Below, in pieces: positions 1-6,082 of a stretch of 6,117 bases of DNA. A model generated the notes under the pieces. The model did no database searches and was not told the DNA's origin. It saw only the letters and a program-made list of their open reading frames with translations. A program made the position numbers and the translations under genes. Numbering within the stretch: position 1 is the stretch's first letter; each line of letters opens with the position of its first letter. This DNA is from Acidimicrobiaceae bacterium (lineage in GTDB: Bacteria; Actinomycetota; Acidimicrobiia; Acidimicrobiales; Ilumatobacteraceae), in assembly GCA_947487095.1 (NCBI GenBank), contig CANKVI010000056.1, forward strand, positions 1 through 6,117, written 5' to 3'.

Positions 1-1703
1 TTCTCAACCCGATTACGTGGGCAGTTGATCTCGGGCTGAACATCACGGAATCTTTCATCAGCTGGCTTCCCTGGTTTATTCCACCAGTAGTGGTATTTGC
101 CATTATTGCCCGGCGCAAAAAGTGGGTCATGGCTAGCTTTGCCGCATTCGCTGTGGTGTATCCGGGTCTTGTTGGTGTGTGGCAGGAAAGCATCGAGACC
201 ATTTCGCTCATGGCGGTTTCTGTTGGAATCTGCATACTGTTGGGCGTTCCCATTGGTGTGTGGACGGCACTAAACAAACGCGCCGAATCAATCTTGCGCC
301 CCATTCTGGACGCCATGCAAACCGTTCCCGCAACGGTGTATCTCATCCCTATTGTGTTGCTCTTCGGTATCGGCAAAGTTCCTGCAGCAATTGCAACAGT
401 GGTGTATGCGCTTCCACCCATGATTCGACTTACATCATTAGGCGTTCAACAAGTACCGCGCTCAGCAATTGAAGCTGGGCAAATGTTTGGCGCAACAAAG
501 CGACAAATTCTTTCACGCATTCAGTTGCCACTTGCCGTTCCATCAATCGTTGCCGGAATCAATCAAACCGTCATGATGGCTCTGGGCATCGTGGTCATTG
601 CAACACTTGTCGGTGCAGGCGGTCTTGGTCAGGAAATCAATCAAACCGTTCGCCAACTTTCACCAGGTCGCGGGCTTGTTGTCAGCCTTGCAGTGGTTGC
701 TGTTGCCTTTGTTCTTGACCGCGTAAGTATGGCACTCATTTCACACCCCGGATCCAGCACAGTCAAAACCTCTCGGAAAGCAATGATCAGTTTTGTTGCC
801 GCACTTGTTCTTGCAACGTTCATCGGGCGAATCTTTGGTTGGCACCAATTCCCACTTTCATTCGGAACATCATTTGCTGATCCAATTGATACTGGCGTGA
901 ATTGGTTCCGCGATACCTTTTCGTTTATTACACGGCCGTTCAATGACTTCATTGTTCGCGATGTACTCATCCGCACTCAGAAATTGCTGAACAACACGTT
1001 GTCGTGGCAGATGATTGTTTTCGCTGCAACGGTCCTTGCCTATGTTGTCGCGGGATGGAAAATGGCTGTCACCACTGCTGTCGGAGTTCTTACCATCGGA
1101 CTTACTGGACGTTGGCTTGATGCCGTTGACACGCTTTCGCAAACTGTGGTTGCAGTGATTCTCTCTGTACTCATTGCACTTCCAATCGGAGTCTGGCTTG
1201 GTAGACGTCCGGGGGCCGAAGCAGCGCTCTCGCCAATTTTAGATTCATTGCAAACTATTCCCCCGCTGATCTACGCAATTCCATTTGTCATGATTTTCAC
1301 CGTTGGGCCGGTGCCCGGTGTGGTTGCCGCGGTGGTCTACGCAATTCCCCCAGGAATTCGACTCACCTCACTCGGCATTCGCCAAGTGAATAAAGAATCA
1401 ATCGAAGCTGCAACAACATTTGGCGCAACTGACCGCCAAGTTCTGTGGGGTGTACGCATTCCACTTGCGATGCCAAGCATCATTTTGGCGATCAACCAAA
1501 TGGTCATGATGGTGCTCGCTATGGCCATCATTGCTGGAATGGTTGGCGGTGGCGGCTTGGGTTACCGGTCAATCGAAGCGTTGACTGGAGCAAATAAAGG
1601 CCTTGGCGCGGAAGTTGGCGTTGCAATCGTGATTATGGCAACGATCTTGGATCGCTTGACGCAAGCGACTGCAAAGCGGTTACAAGCACCGGCAGCGATT
1701 TAG
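1..1703 (+). CDS. ProW-like glycine betaine/proline-type ABC transporter permease, two fused permease domains (5' end outside window)
   Basis: Inner-membrane permease of a binding-protein-dependent ABC importer of the quaternary-amine (ProU/OpuA) type. The frame is open from base 3 to the left edge, so the true start lies outside; a GTG at 90 is internal to conserved sequence and is not taken as the start. About 566 residues are visible. The protein is an internal duplication. Each half has several hydrophobic segments, a LRPILDAMQTVP / LSPILDSLQTIPP block (about 297-332 and 1227-1262), a VVYALPPMIRLTSLG / VVYAIPPGIRLTSLG block, and an EAA loop that contacts the ATPase (EAGQMFGA...IQLPLA at about 471-536; EAATTFGA...IPLAMP at about 1404-1475). 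Each EAA loop is followed by a GxGGLG segment. The halves repeat at about 311 residues, so one chain could form the whole membrane channel. The ATPase and binding protein are not visible and probably lie to the left. The family is clear; the substrate (betaine, choline, proline, TMAO or another) cannot be told. Confidence 0.93.
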   Translation, partial: LNPITWAVDLGLNITESFISWLPWFIPPVVVFAIIARRKKWVMASFAAFAVVYPGLVGVWQESIETISLMAVSVGICILLGVPIGVWTALNKRAESILRPILDAMQTVPATVYLIPIVLLFGIGKVPAAIATVVYALPPMIRLTSLGVQQVPRSAIEAGQMFGATKRQILSRIQLPLAVPSIVAGINQTVMMALGIVVIATLVGAGGLGQEINQTVRQLSPGRGLVVSLAVVAVAFVLDRVSMALISHPGSSTVKTSRKAMISFVAALVLATFIGRIFGWHQFPLSFGTSFADPIDTGVNWFRDTFSFITRPFNDFIVRDVLIRTQKLLNNTLSWQMIVFAATVLAYVVAGWKMAVTTAVGVLTIGLTGRWLDAVDTLSQTVVAVILSVLIALPIGVWLGRRPGAEAALSPILDSLQTIPPLIYAIPFVMIFTVGPVPGVVAAVVYAIPPGIRLTSLGIRQVNKESIEAATTFGATDRQVLWGVRIPLAMPSIILAINQMVMMVLAMAIIAGMVGGGGLGYRSIEALTGANKGLGAEVGVAIVIMATILDRLTQATAKRLQAPAAI

Positions 1704-1709
1704 CAACGA

Positions 1710-2603
1710 CTATTTAGTTGGAAACGCGCCGAGCATTTTTGCTGCAGACAACGTGTTTTCCAACAAACAACCAATCGTCATCGGGCCCGTTCCACCAGGC
1801 ATTGGTGTAATTGCACCAGCCACTGCCTGAACCGCATCAAAGTCTACGTCGCCAACTATTTTTGCTTCCTCGCGTGACACTCCAACATCAATCACAGTTG
1901 CGCCAGGCTTGACATGATCTGCGGTGATCAGCCGAGCAATTCCAACGCATGACACGATGATGTCGGCTTCGCGACAATATGCCTTCAAATCTTCAGGTGA
2001 AGTGTGCGAATGCGTACACGTTGTTGTGGCATCGCCACCTTTGCGCAGAAACAACACCAGCTGGGGCAAACCAGTGAGCGTTGAACGTCCGATAACAACT
2101 ACACGCTTTCCTTTTGTGGGAATTTCGTAGCGCTCAAGCAAACGCATTACACCAAGCGGCGTGCATGGTGCGTGACCAGGAAGTCCACGCAAGAGACGAC
2201 CCATGCTGCGTTCAGTCAGTCCATCAACATCTTTTTCAGGTGGCAACAATGCAAGCACTGGTTCGGCGTCAAGATGCTTCGGCAACGGCAACTGAACCAA
2301 AATTCCATGCACCGTTGGGTCTGCTGCAAGTCTGCGCACTTCTGCTTCAACTTGTTCTTGAGTTGCATCATCTTCAAGATGCACACCAACCGAAATCATT
2401 CCGGCCTCTTGTGCTTTCTTGTGCTTGCTTGCCACATAAATATGACTTGGCTTATCGCCACCAACCAGCACCGTTGCCAAGCACACTGCCGGTGAACCAG
2501 CAGCCTCGATTTCTTTACGCAATCGCGCAACGGTTTCGTCACGCAAGTTGTTGCCATCCATCAAGATGGCGCCACCCGGCGTGCGCTTATATTCGGTGCT
2601 CAT
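1710..2603 (-). CDS. folD: FolD: bifunctional methylene-THF dehydrogenase / methenyl-THF cyclohydrolase
   Basis: Cytosolic enzyme interconverting 5,10-methylene-THF, methenyl-THF and 10-formyl-THF with NAD(P). At 297 residues it is near the usual 280-300. The N-terminal catalytic domain (about 14-147) shows SHIYVASKHKKAQEAG (Tyr56, catalytic Lys60), GILVQLPLP (Gln104), KDVDG (124-128) and PCTPLG (146-151). The C-terminal Rossmann domain shows VVVIGRSTLTGLP (168-180), THSHT (197-201), VKPGATVIDVG (231-241), and the family signature PMPGGTGPMTIG (267-278). The start ATG (2603-2601) overlaps the fhs stop in an ATGA, indicating translational coupling. No clear ribosome binding site precedes it. 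The family normally begins near ILMDG, so the first 13 or so residues are an extra tail; Met15 is a possible but less likely start. The nucleotide loop differs from the common GRSxxVGxP, and VGIA replaces the common VGKP. These look like divergence, not damage. Downstream of fhs in a two-gene operon. Confidence 0.97.
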   Translation of the reverse strand: MSTEYKRTPGGAILMDGNNLRDETVARLRKEIEAAGSPAVCLATVLVGGDKPSHIYVASKHKKAQEAGMISVGVHLEDDATQEQVEAEVRRLAADPTVHGILVQLPLPKHLDAEPVLALLPPEKDVDGLTERSMGRLLRGLPGHAPCTPLGVMRLLERYEIPTKGKRVVVIGRSTLTGLPQLVLFLRKGGDATTTCTHSHTSPEDLKAYCREADIIVSCVGIARLITADHVKPGATVIDVGVSREEAKIVGDVDFDAVQAVAGAITPMPGGTGPMTIGCLLENTLSAAKMLGAFPTK

Positions 2604-4297
2604 GAAAGACCGACGATTTCGCCGTTCTCATCAAAGTCGATGATTGCTGCGGCTGGCTTGGTTCCAAGCCCTGGCAATGTGCGCATGTCGCCACAAATTG
2701 GATACACGAAGCCTGCACCAACCGATGCGCGAACTTCGCGAACGTTGAGTGTGTGGCCCTTCGGTGCACCCTTCAATGAAGCATCGCCCGAGATGGACAA
2801 GTGGGTCTTAGCAATGCAGACCGGTAGATGACCGAAACCGTTGTCGGTGTAGTTCTTCAACTGCTTCGTAGCAAGGGCCGAATAGGTGACGTTTGCAGCG
2901 CCGTAAATGGTCTTAGCAACAGTCTCAATCTTTTCCTTGAGTGAGGCATCGTCGGTGTAGAGCATGTGGAAGTTGTTCTTCTCGTTGCATGCTTCTTCAA
3001 CTGCTTTAGCCAATTCGACTGCACCTGCTCCACCGTCTGCGAAGTGTGTGCACAAAGCAACTCTCGCCCCTGCAGACAAGGCAATCTTGCGAATTGCTTC
3101 GTGCTCTGAAGCATGGTCGGTTGGGAATGAGTTGATAGCAACTACTGGAACTACGCCGTGGGCCTTGACGTTTTCGATTTGTGCGCGCAAGTTTTCGCCA
3201 CCCGACTCAACGTCTGCTGGGTTTTCTGCGAGCAAGTCTGGAGGCAATGCTTTTCCAGCAACGATCTTGTACTTACCGGAGTGAGCCTTCAATGCGCGCA
3301 CTGTTGTTACCAACACTGCTGCGTCTGGGGTCATGCCCGAGTAACGGCACTTGATGTTGAAGAAGCGCTCTGCACCCATGTCGGCGCCGAATCCTGCTTC
3401 GGTGATGAGGTAATCACCACAGTGAATGCCGATCATGTCACCGATGATGGATGAGTTACCGTGCGCAATGTTTCCGAATGGACCTGCGTGCACGATTACC
3501 GGAGTGTTCTCCAATGTCTGCAAGAGGTTTGGCTTAATTGCATCGCGCATGATGACCGACATTGAGCCTGCAGCGCTGAGCTGCTCTGCAGTTACCGGTT
3601 CACCCTTGGTGTTGTAACCAACAACGATGCGAGCGAACCGCTTACGCATGTCTTCAAGTGATGTTGACAACGCGAGAATTGCCATCACTTCTGACGCTGC
3701 TGTGATGTCGAATCCAGTTTGACGAACAACGCCGTCTTCCTTGGTTCCAAGACCAACAATGATGTTGCGCAATGAACGATCGTTTACGTCGATTACTCGT
3801 CGCCATGTGATGTTGTCCATGTCAAGATCAAGTTCGTTGCCCTGATGCAGATGGTTGTCCACCATTGCTGACAAGAGGTTGTGTGCTGCGGTTACCGCGT
3901 GGAAGTCGCCGGTGAGGTGCAAGTTGAGTAGCTCCATTGGAATTACTTGGCTGTAGCCACCACCTGCAGCGCCACCCTTAATTCCAAAGGTTGGTCCCAT
4001 TGACGGCTGACGAAGACTGATGATTGCGTTTTTGCCGATGTGCTTGAACGCTTGTCCGAGACCAACAGTTGTTGTGGTCTTACCTTCGCCGAGTGGCGTT
4101 GGGGTGATTGCCGTAACGACGACATACTTTGCTTTGGGACGTGACTTCAATTCATCGATCGCGTCAAGACTGATTTTCGCAAGGCTCTTGCCGTAAGGCT
4201 CAAGCAAATGTTCGCCAATCCCCATCTGGGCAGCGATGTCCTTCAATGGCAATGGCTTACCCTGGCGCGCAATTTCGAGATCTGATGGAAACGACAT
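2600..4297 (-). CDS. fhs: Formate-tetrahydrofolate ligase (10-formyl-THF synthetase)
   Basis: Cytosolic ATP-dependent ligase joining formate to THF to give 10-formyl-THF. The reaction is reversible and can yield ATP and formate when C1 units are being oxidised. The product is 565 residues against a usual 555-560. The P-loop-like TPTPLGEGKTTTT (65-77) binds ATP. The family signature GIKGGAAGGGY (105-115) is intact, followed by LNLHLTGDFHA (124-134). The second signature VTTVRALKAHSG (330-341) is present, and so is the C-terminal block VGAGFVYPICGDMRTLPGLG (526-545). The frame is open 64 codons further upstream to 4489, but the family begins at MSFPSDLEIA, and GGGGAG (4311-4306) sits 8 bases before this ATG. 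The start at 4297 is therefore preferred. It is first in an operon with folD (4-base overlap). It faces the oxygenase gene across a 138-base divergent region with a FadR-type palindrome. All key motifs are intact. Confidence 0.98.
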   Translation of the reverse strand: MSFPSDLEIARQGKPLPLKDIAAQMGIGEHLLEPYGKSLAKISLDAIDELKSRPKAKYVVVTAITPTPLGEGKTTTTVGLGQAFKHIGKNAIISLRQPSMGPTFGIKGGAAGGGYSQVIPMELLNLHLTGDFHAVTAAHNLLSAMVDNHLHQGNELDLDMDNITWRRVIDVNDRSLRNIIVGLGTKEDGVVRQTGFDITAASEVMAILALSTSLEDMRKRFARIVVGYNTKGEPVTAEQLSAAGSMSVIMRDAIKPNLLQTLENTPVIVHAGPFGNIAHGNSSIIGDMIGIHCGDYLITEAGFGADMGAERFFNIKCRYSGMTPDAAVLVTTVRALKAHSGKYKIVAGKALPPDLLAENPADVESGGENLRAQIENVKAHGVVPVVAINSFPTDHASEHEAIRKIALSAGARVALCTHFADGGAGAVELAKAVEEACNEKNNFHMLYTDDASLKEKIETVAKTIYGAANVTYSALATKQLKNYTDNGFGHLPVCIAKTHLSISGDASLKGAPKGHTLNVREVRASVGAGFVYPICGDMRTLPGLGTKPAAAIIDFDENGEIVGLS

Positions 4298-4305
4298 TCT
4301 GGAGA

Positions 4306-4311
4306 CTCCCC
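4306..4311 (-). promoter_or_regulatory. Ribosome binding site of fhs
   Basis: GGGGAG on the minus strand, 8 bases before the ATG at 4297. It decides the fhs start in favour of 4297 over the longer open frame that runs back through the divergent promoter region. Confidence 0.75.
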
Positions 4312-4336
4312 GTTCAATGGCCACCGCGTGGCGATT

Positions 4337-4347
4337 TGGTCGCACCA
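4337..4347. promoter_or_regulatory. Candidate operator for the GntR/FCD regulator (TGGTCGCACCA)
   Basis: A perfect 4+3+4 palindrome, TGGT-CGC-ACCA, fits the TNGTNNNACNA form known for FadR-subfamily GntR regulators such as PdhR, LldR and FadR. It directly abuts the CTATATAG box at 4348-4355, where a bound repressor would block transcription toward fhs and probably toward the oxygenase. The regulator at 5414-6082 belongs to the subfamily that uses such sites. The match is seen in the sequence; the assignment to this regulator is inference. No second copy is visible in the 35 bases upstream of the regulator gene. Confidence 0.55.
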
Positions 4348-4403
4348 CTATATAGGAGTCAGAGCGCCTGATATATGACAAACCCCATATGGATTTGCCC
4401 ATC

Positions 4404-4421
4404 ATTTCCTGCATTTCCTGC
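4404..4421 (+). repeat. Tandem 9-base direct repeat (ATTTCCTGC x2)
   Basis: Two exact back-to-back copies of ATTTCCTGC (4404-4412 and 4413-4421) end 14 bases before the oxygenase start codon, in its leader or core promoter. It is probably a small slippage duplication; a regulatory role is possible but unsupported. Confidence 0.6.
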
Positions 4422-4428
4422 AATAGTT

Positions 4429-4432
4429 GGAG
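4429..4432 (+). promoter_or_regulatory. Closely spaced GGAG ribosome binding site of the oxygenase gene
   Basis: GGAG lies only 3 bases before the ATG at 4436, shorter than the usual 5-9. It is the only purine-rich site near the start, so it supports ATG 4436 weakly and suggests modest initiation. An in-frame TTG at 4427 overlaps this site and has no ribosome binding site of its own. Confidence 0.4.
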
Positions 4433-4435
4433 CAC

Positions 4436-5413
4436 ATGAGCACAAGCTTGCCCATCATCGATATTTCGTCGTTGCGAACTGGTTCGCACGACCCCAATTA
4501 CGGCAAGGCCTCGGGCGACCTATTTGCGGCACTCAGCGAAATCGGTTTCGCCATCGTGGTTGGCCATGGAGTCGATCCTCAGATCACCGCGAACATGCGT
4601 GCAGCTGTGAAGGCAGTATTTGATGCACCGCGCGAAACGTTGCAGCGCAACATGGTGGCCAAGGGCAACTATCGCGGATTCGTGCCGCTTGGCTATTTCA
4701 CTCCCAATTCTGGAAAAGGGAAAGCCGACCAATACGAAGCGTGGAAGTTGCACTACGAGACAGATGCGAACGACCCCATTCGAACTCAATGCGACTTGTA
4801 TGGCCCAAATGTGTGGCCGGCTATCGATGAAGATGTTCGCACGCCAATCATGAATTACTGGCATGCATTAGATGAAGTCAGTGAAACACTGATCATTGCT
4901 TTGTGCGAACAACTCGGTGTGAACCCGAACGTGCTGTTGTCGTGCATGACCATGCCGCTTACCAACATGACCCTGTTGAATTATCCACCTGTCGAACCAC
5001 AAGCAGACACATGGGGAATCCACCCTCATAAAGATTTCAATTTGCTCACGCTGCTCGCTCATGATCCAATTGGCGGACTTGAGGTGCGCACACGCAACGA
5101 TGAATGGATAAACGCACAGTGCCCAGAAGATGGCATGGTGCTCAACGTTGGCGACATGCTGGAACTGTGGAGCGGCGGCAGGTTGTTGTCTACCCCACAC
5201 CGCGTTTTTAACAAGTCGGGCAAACCGCGACAATCATTCCCCTACTTTTCTAAACCACGGTGGGATGTTGTGGTGCAACCACTTGTTGAACCACTTGCAG
5301 AGTTTGACCGAGTGCCATTGCATGTCGGTACATCTGCTGCAGACATTTGGTATTCAAATTGGCCAGACACATCGAGCACTGACCCAGCGCAAGTGCTCGG
5401 AAAATTTGATTAG
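4436..5413 (+). CDS. 2-oxoglutarate/Fe(II)-dependent oxygenase, isopenicillin N synthase-like family
   Basis: Probably a soluble non-haem iron oxygenase that couples decarboxylation of 2-oxoglutarate to oxidation of a small substrate. It has 325 residues, usual for the family. The N-terminal DIOX_N region begins with LPIIDISSL (5-13) and continues with FAALSEIGFAIVVGHGV (30-46) and YRGFVPLGYF (79-88). The C-terminal jelly-roll core carries the iron ligands His198 and Asp200 (HPHKDF), then LLTLLAHDPIGGLEV (203-217), VLNVGDMLELWSGG (235-248), the distal His255 (STPHRVF) and the 2-oxoglutarate-binding Arg265/Ser267 (RQS). All cofactor residues are present, so it should be active. ATG 4436 is chosen over the in-frame TTG 4427 because the family motif follows directly and GGAG precedes it. 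It is divergent from fhs and tail to tail with the regulator. The substrate is unknown; oxidative demethylation feeding the neighbouring folate enzymes is a hypothesis only. Other members act in antibiotic, ethylene and gibberellin pathways, so homology alone does not settle it. Confidence 0.93.
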   Translation: MSTSLPIIDISSLRTGSHDPNYGKASGDLFAALSEIGFAIVVGHGVDPQITANMRAAVKAVFDAPRETLQRNMVAKGNYRGFVPLGYFTPNSGKGKADQYEAWKLHYETDANDPIRTQCDLYGPNVWPAIDEDVRTPIMNYWHALDEVSETLIIALCEQLGVNPNVLLSCMTMPLTNMTLLNYPPVEPQADTWGIHPHKDFNLLTLLAHDPIGGLEVRTRNDEWINAQCPEDGMVLNVGDMLELWSGGRLLSTPHRVFNKSGKPRQSFPYFSKPRWDVVVQPLVEPLAEFDRVPLHVGTSAADIWYSNWPDTSSTDPAQVLGKFD

Positions 5414-6082
5414 TTATTTTGGAAGCGGCGAACCAAGTCGCTTCCGCACTGCTTGATTCATTTCATCATCAAAACCGCGAACATGTTTTTCGCATAGCTC
5501 TGCAGCGGTGTCACCATCACCCATTGCAAGTCGCTCAAACATTTCACCGTGTTCTTGCACAGCGTGCTTCATGTCGGCAACGTCTGCAATGTACAAATGC
5601 CACAAGCGATCGCTTTGCGCGTACATCATGTCGAGTGTTGCGGTAAGAAAACGATTGCCCGCTGCATCCCACACAATTTCGTGACAACGACGGTCGATCT
5701 TCATGAGGTCGTCATTCGTTGCACTCGGCTCTTCTGCCCGTGCAAGCACGCGCGCCATTTCGTCCCAATGGTCTTGCCTTCCGCGCTTGGCAGCAAGTCG
5801 CATGGCGTATGGCTCGAGCAATGCGCGGGTCTCGTACAACATGCTGAGTTCCATCACGTCAATTCCCGACACCAACATGCCGCGACGCGGGATGACCGTG
5901 ACGAACTGGTCCCGAGCCAGACGCTGGAGTGCCTCACGAATTGGGGTGCGACCGATGCCCAACTGGCCTTGCAGGGTCTCCTCTTTAATAACGTCGCCGG
6001 GGGCCAATTCGAGGCGGACGATCTTGTTCCGGATCTCGAGGTAGGCCTGCTCGCTCAGCGAAGTACTCACGCGCGACATCAT
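5414..6082 (-). CDS. GntR-family transcriptional regulator, FadR subfamily with FCD ligand-binding domain
   Basis: A DNA-binding regulator of 222 residues, a normal length. The N-terminal winged helix-turn-helix (about 8-71) shows LSEQAYLEIRNKIV, LAPGDVIKEETL, the recognition region LGIGRTPIREALQRL (41-55) and the wing VIPRRGML (63-70). The C-terminal all-helical FCD domain (about 77-210) retains the metal-site pattern: Asp130 and His134 in DRRCH, His178 and His200. It probably binds a metal and a small carboxylate-type effector and represses in its absence; this is family knowledge, and the ligand is unknown. The ATG at 6082-6080 is followed at once by a second ATG (6079-6077), so the start is uncertain by one codon; GGGA lies just upstream. 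The gene ends back to back with the oxygenase stop. The likely target is the palindrome at 4337-4347. Confidence 0.95.
   Translation of the reverse strand: MMSRVSTSLSEQAYLEIRNKIVRLELAPGDVIKEETLQGQLGIGRTPIREALQRLARDQFVTVIPRRGMLVSGIDVMELSMLYETRALLEPYAMRLAAKRGRQDHWDEMARVLARAEEPSATNDDLMKIDRRCHEIVWDAAGNRFLTATLDMMYAQSDRLWHLYIADVADMKHAVQEHGEMFERLAMGDGDTAAELCEKHVRGFDDEMNQAVRKRLGSPLPK
5421..5445. terminator. Possible terminator hairpin at the oxygenase/gntR convergent junction
   Basis: GGAAGCG (5421-5427) and CGCTTCC (5439-5445) form a perfect 7-base-pair stem, extendable by a G-U and a C-G pair to leave a 7-base loop. It starts 7 bases after the oxygenase stop and lies inside the last codons of gntR. 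There is no T-run after it in either direction, so it is not a classical intrinsic terminator. A U-tract-free terminator or 3'-end stabilising hairpin is possible. Confidence 0.4.

Larger units (their letters stand above)
4298..4435. promoter_or_regulatory. Divergent promoter region between fhs-folD and the oxygenase gene
   Basis: These 138 bases must carry the promoters for both directions, because each flanking gene is first in its transcription unit. Visible elements are a GCCAC-CGC-GTGGC inverted repeat (4320-4332), a TGGT-CGC-ACCA palindrome (4337-4347), a self-complementary CTATATAG box (4348-4355) that could serve as a -10 element either way, and an AT-rich TGATATATGA (4369-4378). A tandem ATTTCCTGC repeat follows at 4404-4421. 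No good -35 hexamer at 16-18 bases from the TATATA box is seen in either direction, so the exact promoters and transcript starts are not assigned. No riboswitch fold was recognised. Confidence 0.7.

Noticed and set aside
90..92. GTG at 90 as the permease start
   Set aside because: The frame is open to the left edge with plausible permease sequence (LNPITWAVDLGLNITESF) before it, so the gene is simply cut by the window.
1707..1720. Terminator hairpin between permease and folD
   Set aside because: Only five pairs including a G-U, with no T-run on either side; too weak to annotate.
2114..2605. 163-residue open frame on the plus strand opposite folD
   Set aside because: It lies wholly antisense to a strongly conserved gene, has His/Gln/Cys-rich low-quality composition and no recognisable domain.
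4427..4429. TTG at 4427 as the oxygenase start
   Set aside because: No ribosome binding site precedes it, and the ATG three codons later sits after GGAG and directly before the family's N-terminal motif.
4298..4435. Tetrahydrofolate or other riboswitch ahead of fhs
   Set aside because: The leader is short and no conserved riboswitch core was recognised; only small palindromes are present.
4298..4489. 64-residue N-terminal extension of Fhs (open frame back to 4489)
   Set aside because: It runs through the divergent promoter region and into the oxygenase gene, has no family similarity, and the ATG at 4297 has a good ribosome binding site and the normal family start.
4375..4623. 82-residue open frame overlapping the oxygenase 5' end
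   Set aside because: It lies in another frame of the oxygenase gene without a ribosome binding site or family motif; a leader peptide is conceivable but nothing supports it.
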